Below are positions 36,701-45,526 of a stretch of DNA of 64,000 bases, in pieces (within the stretch, counting starts at the first letter, position 1; every line of letters starts with the position of its first letter). This DNA comes from Methanomicrobium sp. W14 (GTDB lineage Archaea; Halobacteriota; Methanomicrobia; Methanomicrobiales; Methanomicrobiaceae). A program made the position numbers and the translations under genes. Under the pieces are notes generated by a model, which ran no database searches, had not been told where the DNA came from, and worked only from the letters and a program-made list of their open reading frames with translations. The DNA is taken from the NCBI RefSeq assembly GCF_017875315.1, contig NZ_JAGGMM010000002.1, forward strand, positions 434,001 through 498,000. The letters are read 5' to 3'.

Positions 36701-37637
36701 CCAGAGGAAGATAAAGGCGGTGGAATTAAATGTCGGCGATTACGTCCCGGTATTTGAAAACGGCGTTATGATAACCGACATTGTAAAGGAGAAGATTATT
36801 CTTGAGTCTGCTGAGGACTATGTGTACTGCCTGACCGTCGACGCCGATCATACCCTTTCTGCAAACGGCATCTTTACGGGCCAGTGCGACGGCGACGAGG
36901 ACTGCGTTATGCTTCTTCTTGACGGTCTCATAAACTTCTCGAAGGCGTTTCTGCCGGAGACCCGCGGCGGCTCTATGGACGCTCCCCTTGTCCTTACGAA
37001 AAGGATTGACCCGGCGGAGGTCGACGGTGAGTGCCACAACGTAGATGCATGCGACCATTATCCCCTGAAGATGTACCTTGCGGCGCTTGAGTATACTCAC
37101 CCCAAAGATATCGAAAAGGAGGTTGACCACGTGGACTTAAGGCTAGGGACGCCCGCACAGTACGAGGGGATTATGTTCACCCATGATACTTCCGATATCT
37201 CGGCAGGGCCCCTTATTTCGTCGTACAATACGCTTACGACCATGATTGAAAAGCTTGAGGCCGAACTTGAGCTGGGAAAGATTATTCGTGCGGTCGATGA
37301 AAGCGATGTTGCGGAGAGGGTCTTAAAAACGCATTTTATCAGGGATATCATGGGAAACCTCAACTCTTTTTCAAAGCAGACCGTAAGGTGCACGAGGTGC
37401 AATTCTAAGTACCGCAGGATGCCTATCGCCGGAAAGTGCACTAAGTGCGGAAACAAGCTTATCGCAACGGTTCACGAGGGTTCGGTCAAAAAATATCTCG
37501 ATATGTCGATAAAGATGTGCGAGGAGTATGACGTCTCGGAGTACACCCGCCAGAGGGTGGAGGTTTTGAGGATGGCTATTCTTTCCACGTTCGGTGAGCC
37601 CCCGGAAAAACAGCTCGGGCTTGCCGACTTTATGTAA
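33762..37637 (+). CDS. polC: DNA polymerase II (family D) large subunit DP2, with intein
   Basis: 1291 residues. The catalytic subunit of the replicative D-family polymerase of euryarchaea, acting with small subunit DP1, which is not in the window. Visible: N-terminal [20 protein letters not shown], a zinc-binding cluster (about 634-675, CEVCGKE ... [13 protein letters not shown]), [12 protein letters not shown], and the active-site DGDED. A C-terminal CTRCNSKY ... CTKCG zinc ribbon lies near 1209-1229. The active-site motif is split after KRRN by a 164-residue intein (residues 878-1041). Without it the protein is about 1127 residues, the normal length. Met7 (33780) is an alternative start. 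Confidence 0.96.
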   Translation: MQASPDMEKYFKSIEDALYNAIDIAKKARKEGYDPRTDVEIPIASDLADRVEALMGYKGVAQRLRELGEIMSREEVSLKIGDDFVAKKFGEETKEDILDHAIRASMALLTEGVVAAPTEGIGKIGIGKNDDGTEYLKIYYAGPIRSAGGTAQALSVLVGDYVRKKLGMNRYIPREEEIERYVEEIKKYNSILSLQYMPSDDELRHIIKNCPVCIDGEPTEKVEVSGYRNLERVETNVVRGGMALVVAEGLGLKAPKIQKIVRKVHMEGWEWLDVLVSGATKPPSDEDEEHEEGGPKIKPKDKYIRDLIGGRPVFSYPMRKGGFRLRYGRSRNTGFAAAGFNPATLHLLGDFLAVGTQMKVERPGKAAGVVPVDTIEGPTVRLSNGDLVRVDRIEDALSLMHSRSVSKIIDVGEILVSFGEFLENNHVLVPSSYCHEWWTMESDGKKRPSGEKEAIEIAKAGYFLHPDYMYMWDDITCDKIRSLSEFVEKNGKLQDEILTLPADPVQKGVLEELLVLHRVRDGKILIDRPYVFLACLGLSENLESISSRDDVSCENPMDMVMHLSGFKMRSKAGTRIGGRMGRPGKSKERKMSPPPNGLFPVGDEGGSRRSFQEASKSKENRRGGIIQTDIGLRRCEVCGKETFRNRCECGGHTKAVFICPRCGRETKNGMCPVCKVEGVCLQNIKIDVKEEYNRALSHLGIRDSEIKLCKGVKGLMSKERCVEPLEKGVLRAEKDLYVFKDGTVRYDMIDLPLTHFRPEEIGISWQRLVELGYPRDVYKKPLESDGQVLELKCQDILVSEDCGDWLLKVANFLDDMLVKIYGIEPYYKAERKEDLVGQLLIGLAPHTSAGVLVRLIGFSKAHVGYGHPYFHAAKRRNCFVGETEISVYDGQWRTLPIRDFVVENFDLSRPELDRVGTYYSDPMRTFWTHSIDSYGAIRMRRITSVSIHRAPKSLIMFKTGRGKSVTVTFDHAMLVCDMAYQRKIKAVELNVGDYVPVFENGVMITDIVKEKIILESAEDYVYCLTVDADHTLSANGIFTGQCDGDEDCVMLLLDGLINFSKAFLPETRGGSMDAPLVLTKRIDPAEVDGECHNVDACDHYPLKMYLAALEYTHPKDIEKEVDHVDLRLGTPAQYEGIMFTHDTSDISAGPLISSYNTLTTMIEKLEAELELGKIIRAVDESDVAERVLKTHFIRDIMGNLNSFSKQTVRCTRCNSKYRRMPIAGKCTKCGNKLIATVHEGSVKKYLDMSIKMCEEYDVSEYTRQRVEVLRMAILSTFGEPPEKQLGLADFM
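36393..36884 (+). other. Mini-intein within DP2, C-terminal Gln
   Basis: 164 residues between KRRN and CDGDED. Block A begins [13 protein letters not shown] with Cys1. Block B is [11 protein letters not shown] with its Thr and His. Blocks F/G are [23 protein letters not shown], followed by the +1 Cys of DP2. There is no homing-endonuclease domain, so it cannot home by itself. It ends in Gln and not Asn, and the penultimate residue is Gly and not His. Gln-terminated inteins at the DP2 active site are known in other euryarchaea (Pyrococcus PolII). Splicing is needed to rebuild the polymerase active site. Confidence 0.92.
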
Positions 37638-37710
37638 TATTTTTTAGTTTTTAAAGGGATACGTCTTTAATAATACTTGTTTTTTCAAATGCCCCGGTGA
37701 AAGCTGTTAA

Positions 37711-38052
37711 CTACCTCCTGATTAGAATTCCCTTCATCAAATCGCTATCATTCGTTTTATCATATATCAGTTTTATTTCCTCTTCGTTACAACCGAGGAG
37801 AATTTTAATTTCACTATCCCTTTTGTATAAATCAACAGTGCATATTATTGCATTAGCACCTGTTTTCCCGGAACCGCACCAGACATCAATTCCTTCACCA
37901 TCGTGTGAGGTTGTTTTATCAAGGTAACCGTAATCGACAGGGTATATAAAATCCGGGTATTTTGGATGATTACTTCCCTTTGGGCGGTCGATAACTATTT
38001 TTGATTCAGAAACGAGTTTATCGACTGCTGTCCAGAACTCTTTGTTGTCCAT
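37711..38052 (-). CDS. Short inorganic-pyrophosphatase-like protein
   Basis: 113 residues. IDRPKGSNHPKYPDFIYPVDYGYL and SHDGEGIDVWCGS resemble the active-site strand of soluble pyrophosphatases (D-x-D-P-x-D-x), but here it reads DGEGIDV, keeping two of the acidic residues with a Glu. The protein is much shorter than a full enzyme (about 170). Such short members occur in bacteria and archaea, and activity is uncertain. It converges with the DP2 gene. Confidence 0.75.
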   Translation of the reverse strand: MDNKEFWTAVDKLVSESKIVIDRPKGSNHPKYPDFIYPVDYGYLDKTTSHDGEGIDVWCGSGKTGANAIICTVDLYKRDSEIKILLGCNEEEIKLIYDKTNDSDLMKGILIRR

Positions 38053-38239
38053 ATTCTACACTTTTGTCTGTAGGATTATTTTTGATGGTGTATACTCTCT
38101 TTTTAAGTGCATACGGTTTTTATATGTGAAATTGACCGGTGTTTAATCCACCCCGGAGTCTTTTGAAACGTCGTCAAAACGGTGGGCAGCATTAGGCAGG
38201 GGCAATTTATATCAGGCTTGCGTTTAATAAAGTCCGGTT

Positions 38240-38878
38240 ATGGTTATTCCGAATGAATATGACGATGTCCAGAGAAGATGTGTTCCGAACTTTGAGGCGT
38301 TTTTCGGGACTGTCGCCGGGTATATCAGGCCGTATGATACTAAAATCCTTGAACTTGCTTCGGGAACAGGATTTTTAACTGAAATGATTGTAAAAAAATG
38401 TCCCGGTTCTGATATTACGTGCGTTGATATTGACAAAGACATGCTTGATTTTGCCGCAGGGAAACCTTCGCTTTCAGATGTGAATTTCATTCACTGCGAT
38501 ATGAAGGATTACAGGTCAGGGGAATTTGACGTGGTTATTTTAACGCAGGCTGTCTTTGCGTTAAGTGACGATGAGAGAAAGTCATTTCTCGCCGATATTT
38601 ATGGTATGCTGAAGAAAGGCGGAAGGTTTGTCTGTGGTGATATGTTTTCTCCTGAAAGTGATTTTGAAAAAAAGGTTTATAAGGAAAAATGGGCTGAAGT
38701 GATGCTTAAAAACGGGTTTTCAGATGAGGAGACCTGCGGGATGCTCAACCCTCTCGACGGTTACTGCCGGGATAATACCGTCCTTTCGTTTGTCAGTGAG
38801 TTAAAGGATGTGGGATTTAGTGAGGTGATTTCACCTTACAGGTGCGGTTATTACAGTGTTGTTGTTTCTTACAGGTAA
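38240..38878 (+). CDS. Class I SAM-dependent methyltransferase
   Basis: 212 residues. Motif I ILELASGTGFLTEMIV (about 36-51), motif II ITCVDIDKDMLDFA, motif III-like FVVILTQAVFAL-like segment and LKKGGRFVCGDMF. UbiE/small-molecule type; substrate unknown. The C-terminal FSEVISPYRCGYYSVVVSYR strand is usual for the family. A hairpin terminator follows. Confidence 0.85.
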   Translation: MVIPNEYDDVQRRCVPNFEAFFGTVAGYIRPYDTKILELASGTGFLTEMIVKKCPGSDITCVDIDKDMLDFAAGKPSLSDVNFIHCDMKDYRSGEFDVVILTQAVFALSDDERKSFLADIYGMLKKGGRFVCGDMFSPESDFEKKVYKEKWAEVMLKNGFSDEETCGMLNPLDGYCRDNTVLSFVSELKDVGFSEVISPYRCGYYSVVVSYR

Positions 38879-38947
38879 ACACGAATAAACTAAAGACTCA
38901 AAAAAAAGAAAGACAGAAATGGTCAGATCCCAAAAAAAGGCAAAAAA

Positions 38948-38965
38948 TCCTGATTTTTTTCAGGA
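38948..38965 (+). terminator. Hairpin terminator after the methyltransferase gene
   Basis: TCCTGA (38948-38953) and TCAGGA (38960-38965) pair perfectly around a T6 loop, 70 bases after the stop. The remaining intergenic sequence to tRNA-Leu includes the 12-bp palindrome ATCTTTAAAGAT (39113-39124) and a TATA-like ATGTATAAG just before the tRNA. Confidence 0.4.
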
Positions 38966-39156
38966 CAGTTATTTTATGGCGGCTGAGACGGATTTTGTTT
39001 TGTAATGTTGTTTTTATGAATCCTTTAAATTGGTGAAAGGACAAATGATATAGGTGTATTGTGCACCGGCAGCGAAAGTTTTTGTCTGCTGATGCAGTAC
39101 TCGCGGTCTTTAATCTTTAAAGATGCATACATGTATAAGTCCTGATTTTTTTACAG

Positions 39157-39239
39157 GCGAGGGTAGCCAAGTGGTCAACGGCGGTGGACTCAAGATCCAC
39201 TCACGCAGGTGTTCGCGGGTTCGACTCCCTCCCCTCGCA
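39157..39239 (+). tRNA. tRNA-Leu(CAA)
   Basis: Class II tRNA, 83 bases. The acceptor stem GCGAGGG/CCCTCGC has discriminator A. The anticodon stem GTGGA/TCCAC holds the loop CTCAAGA with anticodon CAA. A variable arm follows, with T arm GCGGGTTCGACTCCCTC. No intron, CCA not encoded. Confidence 0.95.
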
Positions 39240-39363
39240 CTTTGGAATTGGGTTATAGTTATCTTTTGAGTTATGTCCCTGTAACATCTGATATCACAAA
39301 ATTAAAATTGTAAACTTTATCTCATTTCCTGTTATACAACCAATATCAAACATTGGTGACAAA

Positions 39364-40563
39364 ATGAATAGGGAGCTTTTTTCTATATCTGTTTTATTTT
39401 GCCTGATTGCAGTTATTTTTATAGCCGGCTGTACCGGGGATCCAAAGTATAACGAACAGACTAAGACACCTGATGATCTGGTGGCTTATGACTCCAAAAA
39501 CGAGTGTATGATTCCGGATGCGACACTGGATGAAAAAATAGGCCAGATGATTATGGTAGGCTTCCGGGGATTTACCGCAGATAATGACTCACAGATTGCC
39601 GATGATATAAGAGATGGAAGAATTGGCGGAGTAATCCTATTCGATCGCGATGTGGCCTTAAACAGCAGTGAGAGAAATATCAAATCACCTGAACAGGTTC
39701 TTTTGCTAAACAGCCAGCTCCGGGGCTATGCAGGAGAAATCCCTCTCTTTATTTCAGTTGACCAGGAAGGCGGTAAAATCTGCCGTCTCAGGGAAAGTTA
39801 TGGATTTCCGGCAGTTTCCTCCGCCGGGTATCTTGGCAGCATGGACAATGAGACTATAACGCGTGATGCCGGAAGCATTCTTGCAAATACCGTAAAAGAT
39901 GCCGGGTTCAATATGAATTTTGCTCCTGTTGTTGACCTGATGGTTAATCCGGATTCTCCGGCAATAGGAAAGCTTAACAGAAGTTTTTCAAAAGACCCGG
40001 ATGTTGTATCCCGCAATGCCGGATGGATTATTGATGAACACCAAAAAGCAGGTATAATTACAGCGATAAAGCATTTCCCCGGTCACGGGAGTGCGATGGC
40101 GGATTCCCATGCGGGTTTTACCGATGTGACGGATTCATGGAGCGAGGAGGAGCTTATACCATATCAAATCCTGGTAGATGAGGGTATTCCGGATATGGTG
40201 ATGACTGCACATATCTATAACCAAAATATCGATCCCGATTATCCTGCAACCCTCTCGGAAAAAACCATAACAGGTATTCTCAGAAACAGGCTGGGTTATG
40301 ACGGCGTCGTAATTACCGATGCGATGGATATGGGCGCAATTGCCAATAATTACGGAATGAAGGAAGCCTTAAATCTTTCAATAAATGCCGGCTGCGATAT
40401 AATTCTCTTTGCAAACAATATCGTCTATGATGAAAGGATTGCAGAGAATGCGACAGGACTGATAAAGGAGCTTATACAGGAAGGTGAAATCACGGAGGAG
40501 AGGATAAACGAGTCGTATGACAGAATAATCCGGCTAAAGATGAAATACAGAATGTGCGAATAG
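39364..40563 (+). CDS. Glycoside hydrolase family 3 lipoprotein (NagZ-like beta-N-acetylhexosaminidase)
   Basis: 399 residues. Lipobox FIAGC (Cys23). The GH3 N-terminal barrel runs about 54-395: FISVDQEGGKICRL substrate loop, KHFPGHGSAMADSHAG (Lys236-His237, and the Asp247/His249 general-acid dyad of NagZ enzymes), and nucleophile Asp319 in VVITDAMDMGAI. There is no GH3 C-terminal domain, as in NagZ. NagZ releases GlcNAc from muropeptides in bacteria. Methanomicrobiales lack murein, so the surface enzyme likely acts on glycoprotein or environmental N-acetylhexosamine glycans. Possibly acquired from bacteria (inference). A single-gene unit after tRNA-Leu. Confidence 0.88.
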   Translation: MNRELFSISVLFCLIAVIFIAGCTGDPKYNEQTKTPDDLVAYDSKNECMIPDATLDEKIGQMIMVGFRGFTADNDSQIADDIRDGRIGGVILFDRDVALNSSERNIKSPEQVLLLNSQLRGYAGEIPLFISVDQEGGKICRLRESYGFPAVSSAGYLGSMDNETITRDAGSILANTVKDAGFNMNFAPVVDLMVNPDSPAIGKLNRSFSKDPDVVSRNAGWIIDEHQKAGIITAIKHFPGHGSAMADSHAGFTDVTDSWSEEELIPYQILVDEGIPDMVMTAHIYNQNIDPDYPATLSEKTITGILRNRLGYDGVVITDAMDMGAIANNYGMKEALNLSINAGCDIILFANNIVYDERIAENATGLIKELIQEGEITEERINESYDRIIRLKMKYRMCE

Positions 40564-40771
40564 TATGGTCTTTTCCATATGTTTCGTATACATTTTTCTA
40601 ATTTAAAATTTTGAAGAGGTGTGGTTTTGAGAGATCGTTTGGCAGAGGAGCTTATTGTAGAATAATAACTATCATTCCCTTGTGAGTGCATTTGCCCCCG
40701 CAATTGGGCAGTATATAATAGTCTGCATATGGCAAACCCCTTATTTCTGCCAAGCGCCAACCTCTCTTAAC

Positions 40772-41377
40772 ATGGAAAACACTGGGATTGAGAAGATACT
40801 GTTTTTTGTTGAAACTTTCTTCAGAAAGTCAGGATCACATGGTCTTGATCACACACTTCGTGTCACCCGACTCTGCGTAGAAATAGGAAAAGCCGAAGGA
40901 GCAGATATGCAGATTCTTATTCCTGCCGCTCTCTTTCACGATGTTGCCCGTCCGCTGGAAAAGGAAACAGGTATTCCGCACGAAGAGGAAGGAGCACGAA
41001 TTGCAGAGGAATATCTCAGATCAAATGGCTGCGATGAAAACCGTATCCATGCAATTGTTCATGCAATACGCTCTCACCGCTACAGCACAGGCACTAAACC
41101 TGAAACTCCTGAGGCGAAGATTCTTTCTGACGCTGACAAACTCGATGCCATAGGGGCAGTCGGGATTGCACGGACTTTTATGCAGGCAGGAGAACGTGGG
41201 GACGGTATTGAAGGTGCCACTGCTCATATCCATGAAAAACTGCTAAAACTCAGAGAACTGATGTACACAGACACCGCGAAAGAGATGGCCGGAGAAAGGC
41301 ATACTCTGCTGCAACAGTTTGCCGGCGCCTTGGAGGATGAGACCATAAACTCCGGGGATGTTCATCTGTGGAGCTGA
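40772..41377 (+). CDS. HD-domain phosphohydrolase
   Basis: 201 residues from ATG 40772. The upstream GTG 40682 would include the TATA box (GTATATAATA, 40711-40720) and is rejected. HD superfamily metal site: His27 in GSHGLDHTLRV, His56-Asp57 in AALFHDVARP, later His residues in IHAIVHAIRSHR, and Asp in ILSDADKLDAIGAVG. Belongs to the YedJ/uncharacterised HD group acting on nucleotides or phosphomonoesters; substrate unknown. Confidence 0.85.
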   Translation: MENTGIEKILFFVETFFRKSGSHGLDHTLRVTRLCVEIGKAEGADMQILIPAALFHDVARPLEKETGIPHEEEGARIAEEYLRSNGCDENRIHAIVHAIRSHRYSTGTKPETPEAKILSDADKLDAIGAVGIARTFMQAGERGDGIEGATAHIHEKLLKLRELMYTDTAKEMAGERHTLLQQFAGALEDETINSGDVHLWS

Positions 41378-41683
41378 TCTCAATAAGGTATGGATAAAGT
41401 GTCATATTTCTTATGACATGGACAATTTCATTTTAAAAAGTCCGAAAGCGCTTCATCAGTAAAAGGCGGTGAGCTTATTTTTCAAGTTCTCAGTGTCTGT
41501 GTAAAAATTAATTTAAGATCCATTCACAGATAGGGGTAATATGAAAATCCTGATTATAAGCCCGATAGGGCAATTCAATTGAATGCTCTGAGATATGGCT
41601 GTCAGATCTCATTTTGCCGCATCGTGCTGTGAGTATAAATTTGCGAAAATTTTTAAGTATATTTTGGAGAGCTTCACTGTGAT
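41378..41683. other. Intergenic stretch with a truncated gene start
   Basis: A Shine-Dalgarno-like AGGGG precedes ATG 41541, which starts MKILIISPIGQFN and then stops (41580-41582). The sequence resembles the beginning of a glycosyltransferase and may be a relic; it does not resume clearly in another frame. Otherwise nothing recognised. Confidence 0.3.
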
Positions 41684-42385
41684 TTATCTTGCCAAGACCA
41701 TAAGGGAATATCCGCCGAATATTCTTACCGTCAGATCATTATTTAATGGAAAAAGGTATTTCCTTGGTAATTTGACAAGTTTGTCCTTTATTCCATAATT
41801 ATGGCCCAGAGAATATCCTGGTGTATAAAAATAGTCAATTATTTCATAATCCATATCTTTTAAGGTCTGAATAATAATGTCCTTTGAGAAAGAATGAAGA
41901 TGACCAACTTTATTTCGCTGATTTAGACTAAATCTATGGAATATAGCTGCCAATGCAAAAAATTCCAGAGGAATATGGAATATCTTATAGTCACTTTTAT
42001 TTTTTATATTTCTCAAATAAGTGAAGTAATCCTCAAGATGTTCGATCAAATCAATTAACAAAAGGACGTCATAATGAACGTCTTCTTCCAGCATGAAGTC
42101 TTTTAGTATAAAATTTAAATGGCTGTTGGTTTTATTCAGGCAGAGATTATATGCCTGGGGGGAAATTTCATATCCTGAAAATTCGCAGTTATCATTAAGT
42201 ATTATCTGAAGCTGTTTTAGGATTTCACCCGCGCCGCATCCTACTTCGCAGATGGATTTGGGATGGAGGTTGTTTCTCCGGATGATTTTATGAATCTGTC
42301 TGGCTTTCCATGGAGAATCTTCTACATCCCACGTGGGGTTTATCCGAAAATATTCTCCATTTGTATAACTGTCTGGAATATTCAT
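41684..42385 (-). CDS. Class I SAM-dependent methyltransferase, glycan-type
   Basis: 233 residues. Motif I SICEVGCGAGEILKQLQ (about 44-60), then FSGYEISPQAYNLC and YDVLLLIDLIEHLEDYF. This type is common in surface-polysaccharide clusters, where it methylates sugars or acts with glycosyltransferases. Codon use is AT-richer than in flanking genes, suggesting transfer. Start ATG 42385 gives a complete N-terminus MNIPDSYTNGEYFRI. No partner gene remains nearby, apart from the possible relic start at 41541. Confidence 0.8.
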   Translation of the reverse strand: MNIPDSYTNGEYFRINPTWDVEDSPWKARQIHKIIRRNNLHPKSICEVGCGAGEILKQLQIILNDNCEFSGYEISPQAYNLCLNKTNSHLNFILKDFMLEEDVHYDVLLLIDLIEHLEDYFTYLRNIKNKSDYKIFHIPLEFFALAAIFHRFSLNQRNKVGHLHSFSKDIIIQTLKDMDYEIIDYFYTPGYSLGHNYGIKDKLVKLPRKYLFPLNNDLTVRIFGGYSLMVLAR

Positions 42386-42573
42386 AAATACTCTGTAAAA
42401 TGCGTTTGAGATTTTCTATAATTCGTTTATTCATGGATCAATAAATATATTCTGATTCCCTCCCTCTGATCGAACCTTATATACTCTGACTTTTAATTCA
42501 GTCCATCGGATTCATGATGTACTCATAATTATAATATTTTGATATTGGACCCATTATATCTGGTTTGCACTTC

Positions 42574-42595
42574 AATACCCTGATTTCAGGGTATT
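42574..42595. promoter_or_regulatory. 22-bp palindrome upstream of the LysE pseudogene
   Basis: AATACCCTGA and TCAGGGTATT are perfect reverse complements around TT. It sits between a TATA-like CTTATATAC (42475-42483) and ATG 42661. A second small repeat, GGGT/ACCC (42597-42609), follows. Either an operator of the former transporter gene or a hairpin in its leader. Confidence 0.45.
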
Positions 42596-42660
42596 TGGGT
42601 CACTTTACCCCCTGATTCATAAAACCGGAGAAAGAAATTAATTTTTGTAAAGGTAATGCA

Positions 42661-43291
42661 ATGATCTTAAAGGGCCTCAAATTCGGGATGTTGTTGCAGC
42701 TTGCCATAGGTCCAATGTTTAATGGTGTTCAACACTTCCGCTACATACGGATTTTTTAACGGACTGTATCTTGTTTTTGGCCCTCATTGATGCTTTGTAT
42801 ATTGCCTTATCGTATGCCGGCATCGCCGTTATTATCAGCAGGAAAAGAGTACAGGCGGCTGTAATAATTGCGGGCTGTCTGGTTCTGGTCATGTTAGGTG
42901 TGAACACAATAGCAGGTGCTTTTGATATATCTTTTCTGCCCCGCATTGCATTGTTCTCCGACGTACCTGGAAGAAATCTGTTTGTACAGGGGTTACTTCT
43001 GACGGCGTCAAATCCCCTGACCATTGTTTTTTGGAGCGGTGTGGTCTCTGCGCAGATACTGGTGAACAAATGGAATAAAAAACAGGTCTTTTTTTTGCCG
43101 CCGGCTGTGTCATGTCTACGATGATTTTCCTGACAGTCACCGCAGCACTTGGGTATGTACCGGGAAGCTTTCTGCCTCTGATTATAGTGAGACTCCTGAA
43201 CGTGGCGGTAGGTGTTGCCTTAATATTATTCGGAATAAGATTCCTGTTAAAAAGGGATAATAGCGGAGCAACTGCCTCATTAGTTCATTAA
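42661..43291 (+). pseudogene. LysE family transporter, three frameshifts
   Basis: The intact start MILKGLKFGMLLQLAIGPM (Shine-Dalgarno AAGG) is followed by VFNTSATYGFFNGLYLVF in the second frame, ALIDALYIALSYAGIAVIIS to LVNKWNKKQVFF in the third, and AAGCVMSTMIFLTVTAALGY to the TAA at 43291 in a fourth segment. Together they make one LysE/RhtB exporter of about 209 residues. The shifts lie near 42715-42724 (+1), 42774-42780 (+1) and the T8 run at 43089-43096 (-1). Two are in homopolymers, so assembly error is possible, but three in one gene favour decay. In function it would have exported amino acids. Confidence 0.8.
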
Positions 43292-43594
43292 AAAATGCCA
43301 AAATTGCCTGTATTTTATGGTCCCGGAAATCATCGCTGCAGCAATGTACTATAAAGCCCGGAGAGAAGGGTTTTTTCAAAAATTCTGGCTTATCTGATTT
43401 TTGGCTTTTCTTTTCCTGTATTATGAAGCTTTTATTTCAATAATATTCTAAATGCCTGTCTGGTCACGCCAGCCTGGCAGGGTATAGCTTTGCCGTTTTG
43501 GGCAACAGCCATGGACATGGCGGCATACAGGTAGTGACAAAGGAGACAAAATTTAAAAAAATAAGGAGGCTGCTGTAAAAAAAAGATAATATTC
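43292..43594. other. Intergenic stretch, no gene seen
   Basis: Short frames only. The section 43456-43535 is GC-rich with small inverted repeats (CCAGCCTGGC, and GCCATGG around 43510). No coding pattern, tRNA or known RNA is recognised. Confidence 0.3.
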
Positions 43595-43933
43595 TTACAG
43601 TGCAACTGCGGCTATGGCGAGGACCGGGAGCATCGTAACAAGGGCAAGGTGCGGTGCATAGGCAGGGGCAGTCTGTATTGAGTACTTCAGAGTCGGCCAG
43701 ATTTGTGTGTATGCAGTAATTGTTGTCAGAACCTGGAGGACTGCGGCGGCAATGACTACTGCCGGGATTGCCGTCGCAACTGCTGCGATGGTTGCAGCAA
43801 AGGCTAATATCAGCACCCCGAAGTGCACTGCAAGACGCATCCCGGTCATCCGGAATGTGATGAACCCGGTGGTGATGCCGCTCAGAAGTACTGCAAGGGC
43901 AATAACAAGGTATGTGTATTCCATTTTTTTCAC
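43595..43933 (-). CDS. Small membrane protein of the DUF169/DsrE operon
   Basis: 112 residues with three or four hydrophobic helices (about 8-26, 32-50, 54-74 and 90-112) and very few charges. Ala/Val/Ile-rich; no motif recognised. The gene follows the TusA-DsrE gene after a single base, so it is translated with it. A role as membrane partner, for example for transport of a sulfur compound or electron transfer, is inferred from the operon alone. Confidence 0.7.
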   Translation of the reverse strand: MKKMEYTYLVIALAVLLSGITTGFITFRMTGMRLAVHFGVLILAFAATIAAVATAIPAVVIAAAVLQVLTTITAYTQIWPTLKYSIQTAPAYAPHLALVTMLPVLAIAAVAL

Positions 43934-43934
43934 C

Positions 43935-44780
43935 TCAGAAATTTACCACCGCGTTGGCGGGGTTACTTATAAGGTCGATATAAGTTGCTGCACCGGCTAT
44001 TGTCATGCCGGAAACGAGATTGGTCTCGTTTATACCCCGGAACTGTGCAGAAAGCTCACAGACGTAGATTTTTGCACCCGCTTTGATGACCTCGTCCATA
44101 AGACTGTCGAGCCTGTCAAATGCGGGGTGCTTTACACCTGCCGCAGCTCCCTGTCTTGCCATGCTGGCCCCGTCCATGAGCAGAAAGATTGTAACCGTCT
44201 TTCCCATAGAAAGCGCCACCTTCGAGAAGAGGAAGGTTGCATAAGCCCTTTCGGCGTTGCTTATTCCGTTGCTCTGGACGATTACGACGGATTTGCGGCT
44301 TCCTGAAAGAACAGTCTTATCTTCCGATGCCGAAACTTCGGCCTTTTCGGCGATGAGGTAGCTTTGTTCTCCCTTCTCTCCCTTCTCTATGACACGTGAG
44401 CCTTTGGCCGTTACTGCACGGGCGATGTCTTCCAGTGTGGATTTGCTTGAACACTTCACCTTAAGCCGTTCTCCTGTCTGGAGTGAGTCAAGGATGTTTC
44501 CTACGGTAATGGCGGGGCCGGGGCAGGTGTCGCCTGTTACATCTACCTCCTGCATCACGATTTCACGCGGACTCATCCTCACTTCGATGTCGTCGCCGTT
44601 TTTTCCTGTCTCAAGGGTATATCCGAACTTTGCTGCAACCTTGTCCATACCCTCCTCGGCACCGGGACTGACGAGGAATATGACTTCTTCATCTGGCCCT
44701 GCGGAATGCCTGATGACGTTTTCTGCAAGTATGCAGGAGTTCGGTGATTTTATCCCCCGTGCAGGGATTGTCTTAACCAT
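43935..44780 (-). CDS. TusA-TusA-DsrE fusion protein, probable sulfur carrier
   Basis: 281 residues with three sulfur-relay domains in one chain. Residues 1-70 resemble TusA (SPNSCILAENVI with Cys16 in a degenerate CPxP position). Residues 75-145 are a clear TusA domain, with VDVTGDTCPGPAITVGNIL (Cys86 is the persulfide carrier) and GERLKVKCSSKSTLEDI. Residues 162-281 are DsrE-like, with FLFSKVALSMGKTVTIFLLM, the KIYVCELSA active Cys (Cys241) and NAVVNF end. TusA and DsrE pass sulfane sulfur as protein persulfide. It lies three bases after the DUF169 gene. The triple fusion is unusual; acceptor and donor are unknown. Confidence 0.88.
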   Translation of the reverse strand: MVKTIPARGIKSPNSCILAENVIRHSAGPDEEVIFLVSPGAEEGMDKVAAKFGYTLETGKNGDDIEVRMSPREIVMQEVDVTGDTCPGPAITVGNILDSLQTGERLKVKCSSKSTLEDIARAVTAKGSRVIEKGEKGEQSYLIAEKAEVSASEDKTVLSGSRKSVVIVQSNGISNAERAYATFLFSKVALSMGKTVTIFLLMDGASMARQGAAAGVKHPAFDRLDSLMDEVIKAGAKIYVCELSAQFRGINETNLVSGMTIAGAATYIDLISNPANAVVNF

Positions 44781-44783
44781 GAT

Positions 44784-45464
44784 TTACCCCCACTTTTCTG
44801 CGAAGAGTTTTAGTGCTTCAACTATTCCCGGCAGTTCTTTTGGTGGTATGCCGAGGATTACCTCGTCTTCCGCGATACCCGAGTTTTTGCGTGACCCGTT
44901 GCACCCGAGAGTCATATTTAAAACGCCGCGCTGCTTTACGGCCACGACCGCATCAGCACAAACCGACTGGATCCCGGAATAATCACTCGATACTCTGCCG
45001 CCTGTGGCATACAGGTAGGCCTGGCTTAGCCTGAGAGCCTGTCTTGGTGTTGCAACTATTACTACGACGTCGGGCTCAAACTCTGCCGATTCAAGCGGAG
45101 AGTATATGGATGCGTAGGACTTTGTTGTGCATTTAGGGATTGCCGACACAGTCTCGAGTGCTCCTTCGGCGGTTTTGAAGTTGCCCAGGGTATGATACAT
45201 TTTGCCGTTTGCAACTGATTCTGGAAGCTTTTCTATTCCCATTACCCCTGCCCCGCCTTTGCAGAGGTGCTCGCTTCTTGTCGCATAGCCTTTCATGCCC
45301 TTAAGTCTTGAGTCCTGTACGAACTGGCAGTGTCTGCTCCTTTCCTGAATCTTCTGGTAGCCTGACGGTATGTCTGCTTCTGTCTCTGCAATCTTTACTG
45401 CAACAGGACTTCCTTTAAGCCCCAGTATCTCTTTCAGTTCTTTTCCTGTCTTTTCATATGACAT
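44784..45464 (-). CDS. DUF169 protein, first gene of the sulfur-relay operon
   Basis: 226 residues from ATG 45464, which has a perfect GGAGG; the longer frame to 45572 is rejected because it crosses the promoter. DUF169 features: LGLKGSPVAVKIAETEADIP, SRHCQFVQDSRLKGMKGYAT, EHLCKGGAGVMGI, and a C-terminal LNMTLGCNGSRKNSGIAEDEVILG. Several Cys are conserved-looking (in HCQFVQ, HLCKGG, PKCTTKS, SVCADA, LGCNGS), so metal or cofactor binding is likely. The family is of unknown function and frequent in anaerobes. Association with TusA/DsrE suggests sulfur or redox chemistry. Promoter AATATATTTT (minus strand, about 45553-45543) is followed by the palindromic site 45527-45540. Confidence 0.85.
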   Translation of the reverse strand: MSYEKTGKELKEILGLKGSPVAVKIAETEADIPSGYQKIQERSRHCQFVQDSRLKGMKGYATRSEHLCKGGAGVMGIEKLPESVANGKMYHTLGNFKTAEGALETVSAIPKCTTKSYASIYSPLESAEFEPDVVVIVATPRQALRLSQAYLYATGGRVSSDYSGIQSVCADAVVAVKQRGVLNMTLGCNGSRKNSGIAEDEVILGIPPKELPGIVEALKLFAEKWG

Positions 45465-45526
45465 TGTTTTTTCCTCCGGTCGTTCAATTGTCCTGGTGTC
45501 CAGGCTTCTTTTCAATTTGGTATAAC

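Noticed and set aside
36393-36884. Homing endonuclease in the DP2 intein
   Set aside because: The intein has only 164 residues and no LAGLIDADG or HNH motif between the splicing blocks.
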